Below, one piece after another: positions 9,402 through 17,239 of a stretch of DNA of 64,000 bases. Below the pieces are notes generated by a model, which made no database searches, had not been told where the DNA came from, and worked only from the letters and a program-made list of their open reading frames with translations. Each line of letters opens with the position of its first letter. The stretch's first letter is position 1. The translations under genes and the position numbers were made by a program. Source of the DNA: Chryseobacterium polytrichastri (GTDB taxonomy: Bacteria > Bacteroidota > Bacteroidia > Flavobacteriales > Weeksellaceae); assembly GCF_900142445.1 (NCBI RefSeq), contig NZ_FRAV01000024.1:1-64000 (forward strand), in the 5' to 3' direction.

Positions 9402-10334
9402 TTATTCTGATGGATTGTTTACATTTTGAAGTGATTGTTTGTATTCGTTGGGGGTAAGTTCTGTTTTCTTTTTAAATAATTTACTGAACGATTGTGGATG
9501 TTCAAACCCCAATTGATACGCCGTTTCAGAAACTGAAAAATGAGATTCAAAAAGATATTCTTTAGCCTTTTCAATCAGTTTATCGTGAATATGCTGTTGC
9601 GCATTTTGTCCTGTATGATGGCGAAGCATATCACTCAAATATCTTGGTGTAAGGTTGAGTTGTGAAGCTAGATATTCTACAGTCGGAAGCCCTTTTATTT
9701 CTTTTTCTTTATCAAAATAATCATTTAATAAATCCTCCATTTTAGACAACAGATCATTATTGGCTGATTTTCTGGTGATAAACTGGCGGTTGTAAAAACG
9801 ATTGCTGTACGTCAACAATAATTCGATCTGAGAAATAATAACATCCTGGCTGAATTGGTCTATCCGTTCATTCAATTCATTCTGAATATTTTCAAAAACA
9901 TCAGTAATTGTTTTCTTTTCTTTTTCAGAAAGATATAAAGCTTCTGCCGCAGAATAGGAAAAGAAACCATAGTCTTTTATTTTTTTAAGTAAAGAATAAG
10001 GTCTGATAAAATCCGGGTGAATATGTAATGACATTCCGCTATAATTGGTTTCTCCACTATTCAACCTCAGCACTTGCCCGGGTGCCACAAAAGACAATCC
10101 TCCTTCTTGAAAATCGTAATATCCTTGTCCGTATCGGATCTTACCGTTAAATTTTGTTTTAAAAGAAATTTTATAGAAATCTGTCTTCATTCCATGCTCA
10201 AAGTCTGCAGGATTAAAATGAACTTCTCCATAGTCCATAATACTGATCAGCGGATGCTGTGGAACGGGTTTTCCCATCGCCTTATGCAAAGCCGACAAAG
10301 ATCTAAAATGAATGGGTGACTGGCTGGTTTTCAT
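9402..10334 (-). CDS. AraC family transcriptional regulator
   Basis: This 310-residue protein has an N-terminal cupin-like ligand or oligomerisation region (about 25-150) and a C-terminal double helix-turn-helix AraC domain (about 205-300). The second helix-turn-helix shows the family pattern in VSETAYQLGFEHPQSFSKLFKKKTE. It lies about 150 bp downstream of the short-chain dehydrogenase gene on the same strand. Such pairs are common in flavobacteria, and regulation of that dehydrogenase is plausible. The ligand is unknown. Confidence 0.9.
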   Translation of the reverse strand: MKTSQSPIHFRSLSALHKAMGKPVPQHPLISIMDYGEVHFNPADFEHGMKTDFYKISFKTKFNGKIRYGQGYYDFQEGGLSFVAPGQVLRLNSGETNYSGMSLHIHPDFIRPYSLLKKIKDYGFFSYSAAEALYLSEKEKKTITDVFENIQNELNERIDQFSQDVIISQIELLLTYSNRFYNRQFITRKSANNDLLSKMEDLLNDYFDKEKEIKGLPTVEYLASQLNLTPRYLSDMLRHHTGQNAQQHIHDKLIEKAKEYLFESHFSVSETAYQLGFEHPQSFSKLFKKKTELTPNEYKQSLQNVNNPSE

Positions 10335-10390
10335 ACTACAAATATAAGATGAGAATGGGATAAGTGTTTGTAAGGAAAGAAGAATTATTG

Positions 10391-10487
10391 GTGAATTTTG
10401 CTTCGCAAGTGAATTGTTAATGGTGAATCTGAAAATATACTCAATACATTCACAAGCAAGGCGAATTCATAATTGACCATTCAACTG
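10391..10487. repeat. Palindromic intergenic repeat with TTGCTTCGCAA core
   Basis: A GTGAATT-flanked TTGC-TTC-GCAA hairpin (10391-10428) is followed by a related segment with TTCACAAGCAAGGCG (10449-10465) and ATTGACCATTC. A similar core, TTGCTTCAGCAA with ATTGAC flanks, ends the tract at 16073-16113. It looks like a degenerate dispersed element between the AraC and SDR genes. Confidence 0.45.
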
Positions 10488-11294
10488 TTAAAATACAAAA
10501 CCTGACTTTATTTTCTGTACCTGAGCTTCAGCACCAATTTCAGTTCTTTCGCTGTATAAAGTATTTGCATCTTTTCCCGCAACATATCTTAACTGATCTT
10601 TTCCGTCTGTAGCTGCCTCATAAATAACATAGGCAATATCTTCCGGTTTTGAATAATTTGCAATCTGTTCGGGGCTATATCCTTCCTGAACTTTATCCAT
10701 TAATTTCTGATATGCCTTATGTTGCGCTCCGTCTAAAGATCGTCCGGCAAAATCAGTTTGTATTCCTCCTGGAGCCACTACTTTTACCTGAACTCCAAAT
10801 TGCGCCAATTCATATCCCATACTTTCTGAAAATCCGTCAACCGCAAATTTTGTTGCACTGTAAATAGAACATGTAGGAAAACCTATTAACCCAAAAATTG
10901 AAGTTATATTAATAAGAACACCTTTTTTTCTCTCTCTGAAATAAGGAGTAAAACCTTTCGTAATACGAATTACACCCATTAAATTGGTTTCAATCTGCGT
11001 TTTGATCTGTTCGTCTGTAAAAGCCTCCAAAGGCCCTACCAATCCGTATCCTGCATTGTTGAGAACAACATCTATTTCATAATTGCTAAGAACGTAATCA
11101 ATCGTTTTTGTAAGCTCTTGCGGGTTGGCTATATCAAGCTTCAGCACCGTTACGTTTTCCAATTGGGTAAGTTCTGTTTCCACTTCAGGCTTTCTCATCG
11201 TTGCAATCACATTCCAACCTTTGCTTTGAAATAATTTTGCAGTTGCTTTTCCTAAACCTGATGAGGTACCTGTAATAAAAATTGTCTTTTGCAT
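10488..11294 (-). CDS. Short-chain dehydrogenase/reductase
   Basis: A classical SDR of 268 residues. The longer frame to 11333 is rejected because the ATG at 11294 places the cofactor motif TGTSSGLGK directly at the N-terminus, as the family requires. NNAG and the catalytic YSATK (Tyr-x-x-x-Lys) with an upstream Ser in INITSIFG are present. The protein ends in a flavobacterial-type tail without extra domains. It is an NAD(P)-dependent oxidoreductase of unknown substrate, probably linked to the AraC regulator gene that follows it. Confidence 0.92.
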   Translation of the reverse strand: MQKTIFITGTSSGLGKATAKLFQSKGWNVIATMRKPEVETELTQLENVTVLKLDIANPQELTKTIDYVLSNYEIDVVLNNAGYGLVGPLEAFTDEQIKTQIETNLMGVIRITKGFTPYFRERKKGVLINITSIFGLIGFPTCSIYSATKFAVDGFSESMGYELAQFGVQVKVVAPGGIQTDFAGRSLDGAQHKAYQKLMDKVQEGYSPEQIANYSKPEDIAYVIYEAATDGKDQLRYVAGKDANTLYSERTEIGAEAQVQKIKSGFVF

Positions 11295-11397
11295 GATGGT
11301 AAATTTTATACTGCAAAGTTGCTTAGAAGTCATGAGTTAAAAGTAGCCAAATTGAGTTTGGTTGTAGTTGTTTTGACGAAAAACCATATTTTGATAT

Positions 11398-11437
11398 AAA
11401 TACTTAAATAAGTATTTTAGCGATTGAAATACTTATT
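11398..11437. promoter_or_regulatory. Palindrome with third half-site, candidate operator
   Basis: A perfect palindrome AAATACTTA-AA-TAAGTATTT (11398-11417) is followed 9 bp later by another half-site AAATACTTATT (11427-11437), ending 5 bp before the VWA gene start and lying between divergent genes. The spacing suggests a regulator-binding site; a terminator is less likely because nothing transcribes into it. Confidence 0.4.
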
Positions 11438-11442
11438 CATTT

Positions 11443-12255
11443 ATGAAATATTTTTCTTTTTTATTTATGTTCTTAATTCTGAGCTGTAATAAGTCTAAAA
11501 TTTCTGAAACAAAAAAAGAGCTTCCTCAGCAAAATATAGCTCTAGTAGTAGACGCTTCACTTTCTATGATTTCCAAAGACTTTGAACCTGACAGAATAAC
11601 TGTATTAAAAGATTTATTAAAAAACGCAGTTACATATAAAAAGGAAAATCAGGCATTTTCGATAGTTGTTTTTGCGGGAAACTCCTATTTAATATGTCCA
11701 ATTACAAAAGATCAAAAGAAATTAATTGCTGCAATTGATAGGATAAATTTCAGCCCCTATAACTTAAAACCTGGCACCAATATTCCTCATGCTTTATTGA
11801 ATGGCTTATTGTCATTAAAAAATGAGAAATCTAATAAATCCATATTTATATTTTCTGATGGAATCACATATCCTATCAACGCATATCCTCTAAACATTCC
11901 TATTGAGGAAGCAAATAACAATGAAATAAAAATCAGTTCCGTTATTATTACTCCTAAGGACTTCACTATTTCTCCAAAAGCAATGGATGAAAATGGCGAT
12001 CTTGTTTTCAAAAAAGAGAAAGCAAAACCAATTGATACTAAGGCATCAAGAGAAATTTCATCGAAAACAGGTGGAATTTCTAGCATATTTTACACTAATA
12101 AAGAACTTAATAATTTTAATTTTCAACAACTACTTTCAAAAGTTCAAGCTTTCAAATTCAAAAAGTATTTGTATAAAACGGATCGTGATAAGCTTAGTAA
12201 AATTTATAAAGAAATTGAAATGACTAATGACAGTTTAGCTGTCATATTCAAATAA
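11443..12255 (+). CDS. VWA-domain lipoprotein
   Basis: A 270-residue exported protein. A short lipoprotein signal ends in LSC with Cys15. The von Willebrand factor A domain begins about residue 31 and has a complete MIDAS metal site: D37-A-S-L-S41, a threonine in GTNIPHALLN, and the aspartate in FIFSDGIT. It resembles the VWA module of Bat proteins but lacks their membrane helices. The C-terminal 60 residues are lysine-rich with no known domain. It may mediate metal-dependent protein contacts at the cell envelope. The function is not known; its neighbours are a two-Cys exported protein and a DoxDA-like protein on the same strand. Confidence 0.8.
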   Translation: MKYFSFLFMFLILSCNKSKISETKKELPQQNIALVVDASLSMISKDFEPDRITVLKDLLKNAVTYKKENQAFSIVVFAGNSYLICPITKDQKKLIAAIDRINFSPYNLKPGTNIPHALLNGLLSLKNEKSNKSIFIFSDGITYPINAYPLNIPIEEANNNEIKISSVIITPKDFTISPKAMDENGDLVFKKEKAKPIDTKASREISSKTGGISSIFYTNKELNNFNFQQLLSKVQAFKFKKYLYKTDRDKLSKIYKEIEMTNDSLAVIFK

Positions 12256-12288
12256 AAATAAACTTTAAACTATTCTCTAAATAAACCG

Positions 12289-12296
12289 TAGTTTTG
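12289..12296 (+). promoter_or_regulatory. -7 box TAGTTTTG just before a start codon
   Basis: It matches the Bacteroidota -7 consensus TAnnTTTG and ends 5 nt before the ATG at 12302, so transcription would begin at or near the start codon. No TTG -33 element is at the usual spacing, which lowers confidence. Confidence 0.45.
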
Positions 12297-12301
12297 TAAA
12301 G

Positions 12302-12679
12302 ATGCCAGGCACCAGAACATATAGTAATTTTTATAAAACAATTGTAGTCATTCTACTTTTGTCTTTTTCATTATCTCCATGTTCTGTAAAAAGAGATCTT
12401 CTGGGTGTTTTCGATATTCAACATATCAGTACTTTAAACAAAGTAAAAACTACAGTTAGCCCAACAGTACAATGTGATCTTGTTCATCAAAATTTCTCTT
12501 CAAAGACTTCTGTTTCAAAAGCAGATTTCAAGTTTAAAGAAACTTTCTCATTTCAATTAACATCAGTTTCCAATTTTTCTGAGGATACTATTTTTCAAAA
12601 CAAATATTCCGCAACCACTAGCGGAAACAGTCCCCCAAAATATATTTTATTTAAACAATTGAGGTTAAATTTAGTCTAG
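12302..12679 (+). CDS. Small exported two-cysteine protein of unknown function
   Basis: A 125-residue protein with an N-terminal hydrophobic segment (about 13-27) followed by PCSVK. A second cysteine is in VQCDL near residue 58. There is no in-frame later start that would keep the hydrophobic segment, so the ATG at 12302 is chosen even though a -7-like box ends only 5 nt upstream. I have a general memory of similar small proteins with an SPC..K..LNK pattern in flavobacteria but cannot name a family. It lies 55 bp upstream of the DoxDA-like gene and could be a redox or metal-handling partner; that is inference. Confidence 0.6.
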   Translation: MPGTRTYSNFYKTIVVILLLSFSLSPCSVKRDLLGVFDIQHISTLNKVKTTVSPTVQCDLVHQNFSSKTSVSKADFKFKETFSFQLTSVSNFSEDTIFQNKYSATTSGNSPPKYILFKQLRLNLV

Positions 12680-12734
12680 ATTCAGTTCATAGATCATTTT
12701 TTAACAATCAATTATTTAGTAAAATATCAATTCA

Positions 12735-13748
12735 ATGAAAAATAGTACCAATCAGCCTACTGATATGGCTGGTTTATATACGTTGTCGATCCGAATGGTT
12801 ATCGGGTGGACTTACTTCTCAGCCTTTTGGCGCAGACTCGTTCTCGAAAACAAACTCGATCCTGATGAAGCAGGATATATCGGAGAAAAATTTAATCATT
12901 TTTTACCCAATGCTTTAGGCATCAAACCGCTCATCGAATATTTGGTGACCCATCCAGAAACTCTGCATACTTATATGATGACTTTTACCATTGTTGAAGC
13001 AGTGGTAGGATTATTTATTATTTTAGGTTTATTCACCAGATTAATGAGCATCGGGATTTTTGGTCTTGCCATGGGAATCTTATTAGGTTCAGGCTGGATA
13101 GGAACAACCTGTCTGGATGAATGGCAAATTGGTGTTCTGGGAATTGCGGGCGGATTTACCTTATTTCTAACAGGAAGTGGTTCTTATTCATTGGATCATT
13201 ATTTCCTGAAAAAAGGCTTTAAGTTTACTCAGAAAAAGTGGTTTAAATGGATAGGCTCCGGCATATTTCCTATCTTGAATCCTAAACTTTTTGTATTGAC
13301 AGGTTCCCTTTTAATTTTCGGACTTACGCTTTACACCAATCAATATTTTCATGGAGGCGTTTGGGGAACTTTGCATAATAAATCGATAAAACCTAAAATT
13401 GAAATTTCTAATATTTCGCTTAACAATTCAAATTTAAAGTTTGAAGTTTATAGAACAGAGGGCGTAGATGTCTATGGATCTTTCCTTATCGGAATCCATA
13501 TTTTAAATGAAAAAGGAGATGTTTTAAAAGCATTAGATCATGCCGAACTTTCAAAGTTTTCAAAGGAAAACATCAACAATCATTATGTGGCCAAAGTGAA
13601 AAATGGTAAACATAGCTTGATTATACCACTTGGAGCGAAAGCTGATTTAACCGTTAATATCGATGATCTTATGGCTCAAAAAGATAAGATTCATACGTTG
13701 AAATTAATTGATATTAGTGGGATTGAATGGAAGGCGAGAATTAAATGA
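12735..13748 (+). CDS. TQO small subunit DoxD/DoxA-like membrane protein
   Basis: The 337-residue protein combines an N-terminal DoxD-like membrane domain (about 10-160; helices around 12-30, 78-100, 102-120 and 128-148) with a C-terminal DoxA-like extracytoplasmic domain after a helix near 186-203. In archaea DoxD and DoxA form thiosulfate:quinone oxidoreductase; here they are fused, as in other Bacteroidota homologues. The arginine-rich segment FWRRL after the first helix fits the family. Thiosulfate oxidation is not demonstrated. It follows the two-Cys protein by 55 bp and is likely in the same unit. Confidence 0.8.
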   Translation: MKNSTNQPTDMAGLYTLSIRMVIGWTYFSAFWRRLVLENKLDPDEAGYIGEKFNHFLPNALGIKPLIEYLVTHPETLHTYMMTFTIVEAVVGLFIILGLFTRLMSIGIFGLAMGILLGSGWIGTTCLDEWQIGVLGIAGGFTLFLTGSGSYSLDHYFLKKGFKFTQKKWFKWIGSGIFPILNPKLFVLTGSLLIFGLTLYTNQYFHGGVWGTLHNKSIKPKIEISNISLNNSNLKFEVYRTEGVDVYGSFLIGIHILNEKGDVLKALDHAELSKFSKENINNHYVAKVKNGKHSLIIPLGAKADLTVNIDDLMAQKDKIHTLKLIDISGIEWKARIK

Positions 13749-13797
13749 TAGTTTTGAACCATTAAGGTTTTGTTAAGTTGTTAAGATTATTAGGTTT

Positions 13798-13844
13798 AGA
13801 TCCTTCGGCTCCGCTCAGGATGACATCGCTAATACTAATCGTTC
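13798..13844. repeat. CTTCGGCTCCGCTCAGGATGACA dispersed repeat arm
   Basis: One arm of the repeat seen at 165-259. It shares the CTTCG...GCTCAGnATGACA core and then the tail ATCGCTAATACTAA, which also has a counterpart inside the repeat at 190-233. It lies between convergent genes. Confidence 0.6.
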
Positions 13845-13890
13845 AATAATAAACAATTCTAAGCATCTTCTTTATTGTAAAGCCTTGACC

Positions 13891-13922
13891 AAAAAAAATC
13901 CTCCGAAAGTTTTCGGAGGATT
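13891..13922 (-). terminator. Terminator of the MFS efflux gene
   Basis: A 12-bp stem AATCCTCCGAAA / TTTCGGAGGATT (13897-13922) with a 2-nt loop is followed on the minus strand by a T-run (13898-13891), directly after the MFS stop. Confidence 0.85.
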
Positions 13923-13942
13923 TGTATTTATTTCAATATCAT

Positions 13943-15517
13943 TTAGTGTACACCACTTAAATCTATTTTTTCTTTGCTTTTTCGTTCTTTCACTAATAAG
14001 ATAAACGGAATACAAACTAGGAAAGCAATTCCTAAATAAAGGAAAACGTCCATATAAGATAATACCGTTGCCTGTTTGGTGACCGAAAGATCAAGCATTT
14101 TATACGCTGCATTCATTGCTGCATCGGGAGTCATCCCTTTTGCCATGAAGCTTGCCTTTAATCCTGCTAATCTTTGCTGGACATCAAAGTCGTTGGAATC
14201 TAAATGGGAGACCAAATTAACTCTGTATTTCTGGCTGGCATTTGCAATAAATGTGGTGATAGCCGCGATCCCGAAAGATCCTCCCAACTGTCTCATCATC
14301 CCTGTAAATGCTGCTCCTTGTCCAATTTCCTGACCTTTCAAAGTACTTAATGATAAAGAGGTAATTGGAATAAACAATAATCCTAATCCTGCTCCTCTTA
14401 CCATCAACATCCAGAAGAATGCATCTTTACCAGTGTCCGGAGTTAGAATTTTATATCCCCAGAAACTATAAACGAAGAACGTAAATAATCCTAAAGAAAC
14501 CAAGATCTGTTGTTTTACTCCCTTCGAAAGCAACTTACCAATAATTGGCATCATGAAAGCGGTTGTTAATGCCGCCGGAATCATTAATGCTCCTGATTCT
14601 AAGGCCGTCCATCCCAAGATACTCTGAGTATATAAAGGAACAATAAATGTTGAACCATACAACCCAAATCCTAATACAAAGGACATGACCGTTCCGATTC
14701 TTAAGTTACTGTTTTTCAAAACCCTCAGTTCTACAATCGGATATTTGAACGTAAGCTCTCTCCAAAGGAATAATATAAATCCTAACACTGCTGTTACAGT
14801 AAATAGTACAATCCATCCACTTGCAAACCAGTCTTCTTCATGACCTCTTTCTAAGATATACTGTAATGAACCTACGGTAACTGCCAATAAAGCAATTCCT
14901 AACCAGTCTACATCCGAAGCTTTACGTTTTTCAGCATATTTCGGACTTTTTATAAACTGTAATGTCATTAAAGTTGCTGCAATCCCGATTGGAATGTTAA
15001 TATAGAAAATATATGGCCAACTGAAATTATCAACAATATACCCTCCTAATGGTGGACCTAATGTTGGACCAATAATTACTCCCAAACCATAAATAGCCTG
15101 AGCCATACTTCTTTTTTCAATAGGATAAGATTCTGTAATAATGGTCTGCGATGTTACCAATAAGGCTCCACCTCCAATTCCCTGACATAATCTAAAGAAT
15201 ACCAACTCCCAAATATTATCTGCATTACCACATAAAAACGAGAACACGGTAAAAATGATAATAGAAGCTGCAAAGTAATTTCTTCGTCCAAACTGTTGAG
15301 AAAGCCAACTCGTCATTGGCACCACAATTACGTTACCAATGGCATACGCCGTAATTACCCAACCCACTTCAGAAAGTGTAGATCCCAGGTTACCTTTCAT
15401 CTCGTTCAGGGCAACGTTCACAATCGTGGAATCCACAATTTCAAGCAAAGCACAAAGAATAGCTGTGATCGTAATGATCACTCTTCGGGCTCCATATTCT
15501 ACTAATGAATCTTCCAT
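13943..15517 (-). CDS. MFS drug efflux permease, DHA2 (EmrB/QacA) family
   Basis: The 524-residue protein has about 14 predicted membrane helices. It carries DHA2 signatures: the N-terminal LEIVDSTIVNVAL motif with the membrane-embedded Asp, motif A near GRRNYF, and motif C GVIIGPTLGPPLGGYI in helix 5. With the EmrA-like adaptor and the TolC-family channel upstream on the same strand it would form an EmrAB-TolC-type tripartite drug exporter. About 600 bp of repeat-rich DNA separates it from the adaptor gene, so it may have its own promoter. Substrate range unknown. Confidence 0.93.
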   Translation of the reverse strand: MEDSLVEYGARRVIITITAILCALLEIVDSTIVNVALNEMKGNLGSTLSEVGWVITAYAIGNVIVVPMTSWLSQQFGRRNYFAASIIIFTVFSFLCGNADNIWELVFFRLCQGIGGGALLVTSQTIITESYPIEKRSMAQAIYGLGVIIGPTLGPPLGGYIVDNFSWPYIFYINIPIGIAATLMTLQFIKSPKYAEKRKASDVDWLGIALLAVTVGSLQYILERGHEEDWFASGWIVLFTVTAVLGFILFLWRELTFKYPIVELRVLKNSNLRIGTVMSFVLGFGLYGSTFIVPLYTQSILGWTALESGALMIPAALTTAFMMPIIGKLLSKGVKQQILVSLGLFTFFVYSFWGYKILTPDTGKDAFFWMLMVRGAGLGLLFIPITSLSLSTLKGQEIGQGAAFTGMMRQLGGSFGIAAITTFIANASQKYRVNLVSHLDSNDFDVQQRLAGLKASFMAKGMTPDAAMNAAYKMLDLSVTKQATVLSYMDVFLYLGIAFLVCIPFILLVKERKSKEKIDLSGVH

Positions 15518-15655
15518 AGTTTTTTTATAGGTATTAAAAAATTAAGAGATTATGAGGTCTAGAAATTTTAGAAATCAGAACAAGTTTTTTACGAACTAAC
15601 TTTGTTCTTTATTAAAATTTTTGCTTGATTTTTAAGGATTAAGATTAATACTCTG

Positions 15656-15722
15656 TTTTGGCTAAAGCCAATTGAAATTTCAATCTTTTTGTTAAACGGG
15701 CTAAAGCCCGTTCCTATTGATG
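15656..15722. repeat. Double-hairpin dispersed repeat, copy 2
   Basis: A TTTGGCTAAAGCCAA palindrome (about 15657-15671) lies close to CGGGCTAAAGCCCG (15697-15710) and the tail TTCCTATTGATG. It is the same two-hairpin arrangement as copies 1 and 3, here inside the gap of the efflux operon. Confidence 0.75.
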
Positions 15723-15829
15723 AGCCTACTCGGCTGTAAATTATTTAGGTATTACATATGTAAATAATTCAAATCAACCATCAATTTCTAAATCCCTTAA
15801 TTCCTTACTATTTTTAATTATTTTTTAAA

Positions 15830-16113
15830 AGTGAATTGTCAATTATTAATCAACTCCATTGTCAATTTTACTACTTCATTTTCCAACTTCATCATTGATT
15901 TTCATCTACAAAGCCGATATCAACTTCTCTATCAGTTTTCTGCTTCATTATACTTCTGCATTGAACTCCATCTGCAATATCATCTTCATTACCTCATTTC
16001 CCTCTTCATCACTGAATCCTTCCACAAGATCGGCCTCCAACTTCATCATCAATTTTTCTGCTTCATTTTCTATTCACAATTGACTTGCTTCAGCAAAATT
16101 GACAATCCACCTA
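15830..16113. repeat. Degenerate CTTCAT-rich repeat tract
   Basis: This part of the 604-bp gene-free gap 15518-16121 is a tract of irregular pyrimidine-rich repeats. CTTCAT occurs about six times, and a roughly 45-bp imperfect direct repeat is seen at 15907-15950 and 16023-16067. The ends carry ATTGTCAATT and AATTGACAAT motifs, and the right end a TTGCTTCAGCAA hairpin. On the minus strand short open pieces read as acidic, Lys/Glu/Met-rich peptide (about 41 codons at most) broken by stops. It is either a noncoding repeat or the debris of a repetitive gene. Confidence 0.5.
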
Positions 16114-16121
16114 TTTAAATA

Positions 16122-17225
16122 TTATTTCAAAGAAACTTCGGCTTTCACGTTCATTCCTGTTCTTAGCTTTTTAGCAATGTTTGGATCCAGTTTTACAAAG
16201 TCTATTTTCACAGGAAGTCTTTGTACTACTTTTACGAAGTTACCACTCGCGTTATCCGGAGGAAGAATAGAGAATGTAGAACCTGTAGCCGGAGAGAATG
16301 AACTTACGACTCCATCAAATTCTGTATCTGGGAAAGCATCGATTTCGATTTTTACTTTCTGACCTTCTACCATTTTATCAACCTGAGTTTCTTTAAAGTT
16401 AGCAACCACCCATTTTTGGTCATTTTTAACTAAGCTGAATAACTGAGATCCTGCCTGTAAATACTGTCCTACCTGGATTGGAACTTTCCCTACATATCCG
16501 TCTTCTGAAGCAAGGATAATAGTGTAAGAAAGATTTAGTTTTGCATTTTCTACATCAACTTCTCTTTGTTTAGCTACTGAACCTGCAACACTGATTTGTT
16601 GAGAACTTGCAGCTGTCTGAGAAGAAGCGATGCCCGTTTGTTGAGCAATTTGATTTCTCTGATCAACCAAAACCTGTAATTGTCTGTCTGCAGATTGTTT
16701 TGCAGCTAGAGCCTGCTCGTATTGTTGTTCTGTAATTGAGTGGTCTTTTACCAAAACAGAATATCTTTTTAGATCCTGATTGGTTTTCCAAACGTTTACT
16801 TTTGCGGCTTCAATTTGAGCATTTGCTGTTGTAACAGCTGCTTCTGAACTTCCTATATTTTTAGATGTTGCTGTTGTGCTTGCCTGAGCGTTTGAAATAT
16901 TGCTTTTTGCAGTTGTTAAAGCTGCTTCAGCTTGCACCAAAGCCATTTTTTGATCTCTGTTATCAAGGATAACCAAAGTATCTCCTTTTTTAACTAACTG
17001 ATTATCTTTTACTTTTATCTGCGTTACATATCCTGAAACTTTAGAAATCACAGGGCTCATGTTTGAAGCAATTTGAGCATCATCAGTCTCTTCATGAAAT
17101 TGTCCGTAAGAATATGTTCTGTATCCGTAGATCCCTCCCACTACTACGACAACCGCTAAAATGATTGGGAAAACTAAACTCTTTTTCTTTTTAGGCTCAG
17201 TTACTGGTGTATTATTATTTTCCAT
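16122..17225 (-). CDS. HlyD/EmrA family efflux adaptor
   Basis: The 367-residue adaptor has a short cytoplasmic tail rich in lysine, one membrane helix (about 17-35), a biotinyl-lipoyl-like domain (about 45-80, with ISKVSGYVTQIKV), a long alanine/glutamine-rich coiled coil (about 85-215), the second lipoyl half (DGYVGKVPI) and a beta-barrel. This is the EmrA type that serves MFS pumps. It is 14 bp downstream of the TolC-family gene in the TetR-TolC-EmrA operon and partners the DHA2 permease beyond the repeat gap. Confidence 0.93.
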   Translation of the reverse strand: MENNNTPVTEPKKKKSLVFPIILAVVVVVGGIYGYRTYSYGQFHEETDDAQIASNMSPVISKVSGYVTQIKVKDNQLVKKGDTLVILDNRDQKMALVQAEAALTTAKSNISNAQASTTATSKNIGSSEAAVTTANAQIEAAKVNVWKTNQDLKRYSVLVKDHSITEQQYEQALAAKQSADRQLQVLVDQRNQIAQQTGIASSQTAASSQQISVAGSVAKQREVDVENAKLNLSYTIILASEDGYVGKVPIQVGQYLQAGSQLFSLVKNDQKWVVANFKETQVDKMVEGQKVKIEIDAFPDTEFDGVVSSFSPATGSTFSILPPDNASGNFVKVVQRLPVKIDFVKLDPNIAKKLRTGMNVKAEVSLK

Positions 17226-17239
17226 TTTTGGTCTTAATC

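Noticed and set aside
15831..16118. Plus-strand open frames of 95 and 74 codons in the repeat tract
   Set aside because: They are made of the CTTCAT-rich repeats, are Ser/Phe/Cys-rich with low complexity, have no start context and read in several frames equally well.
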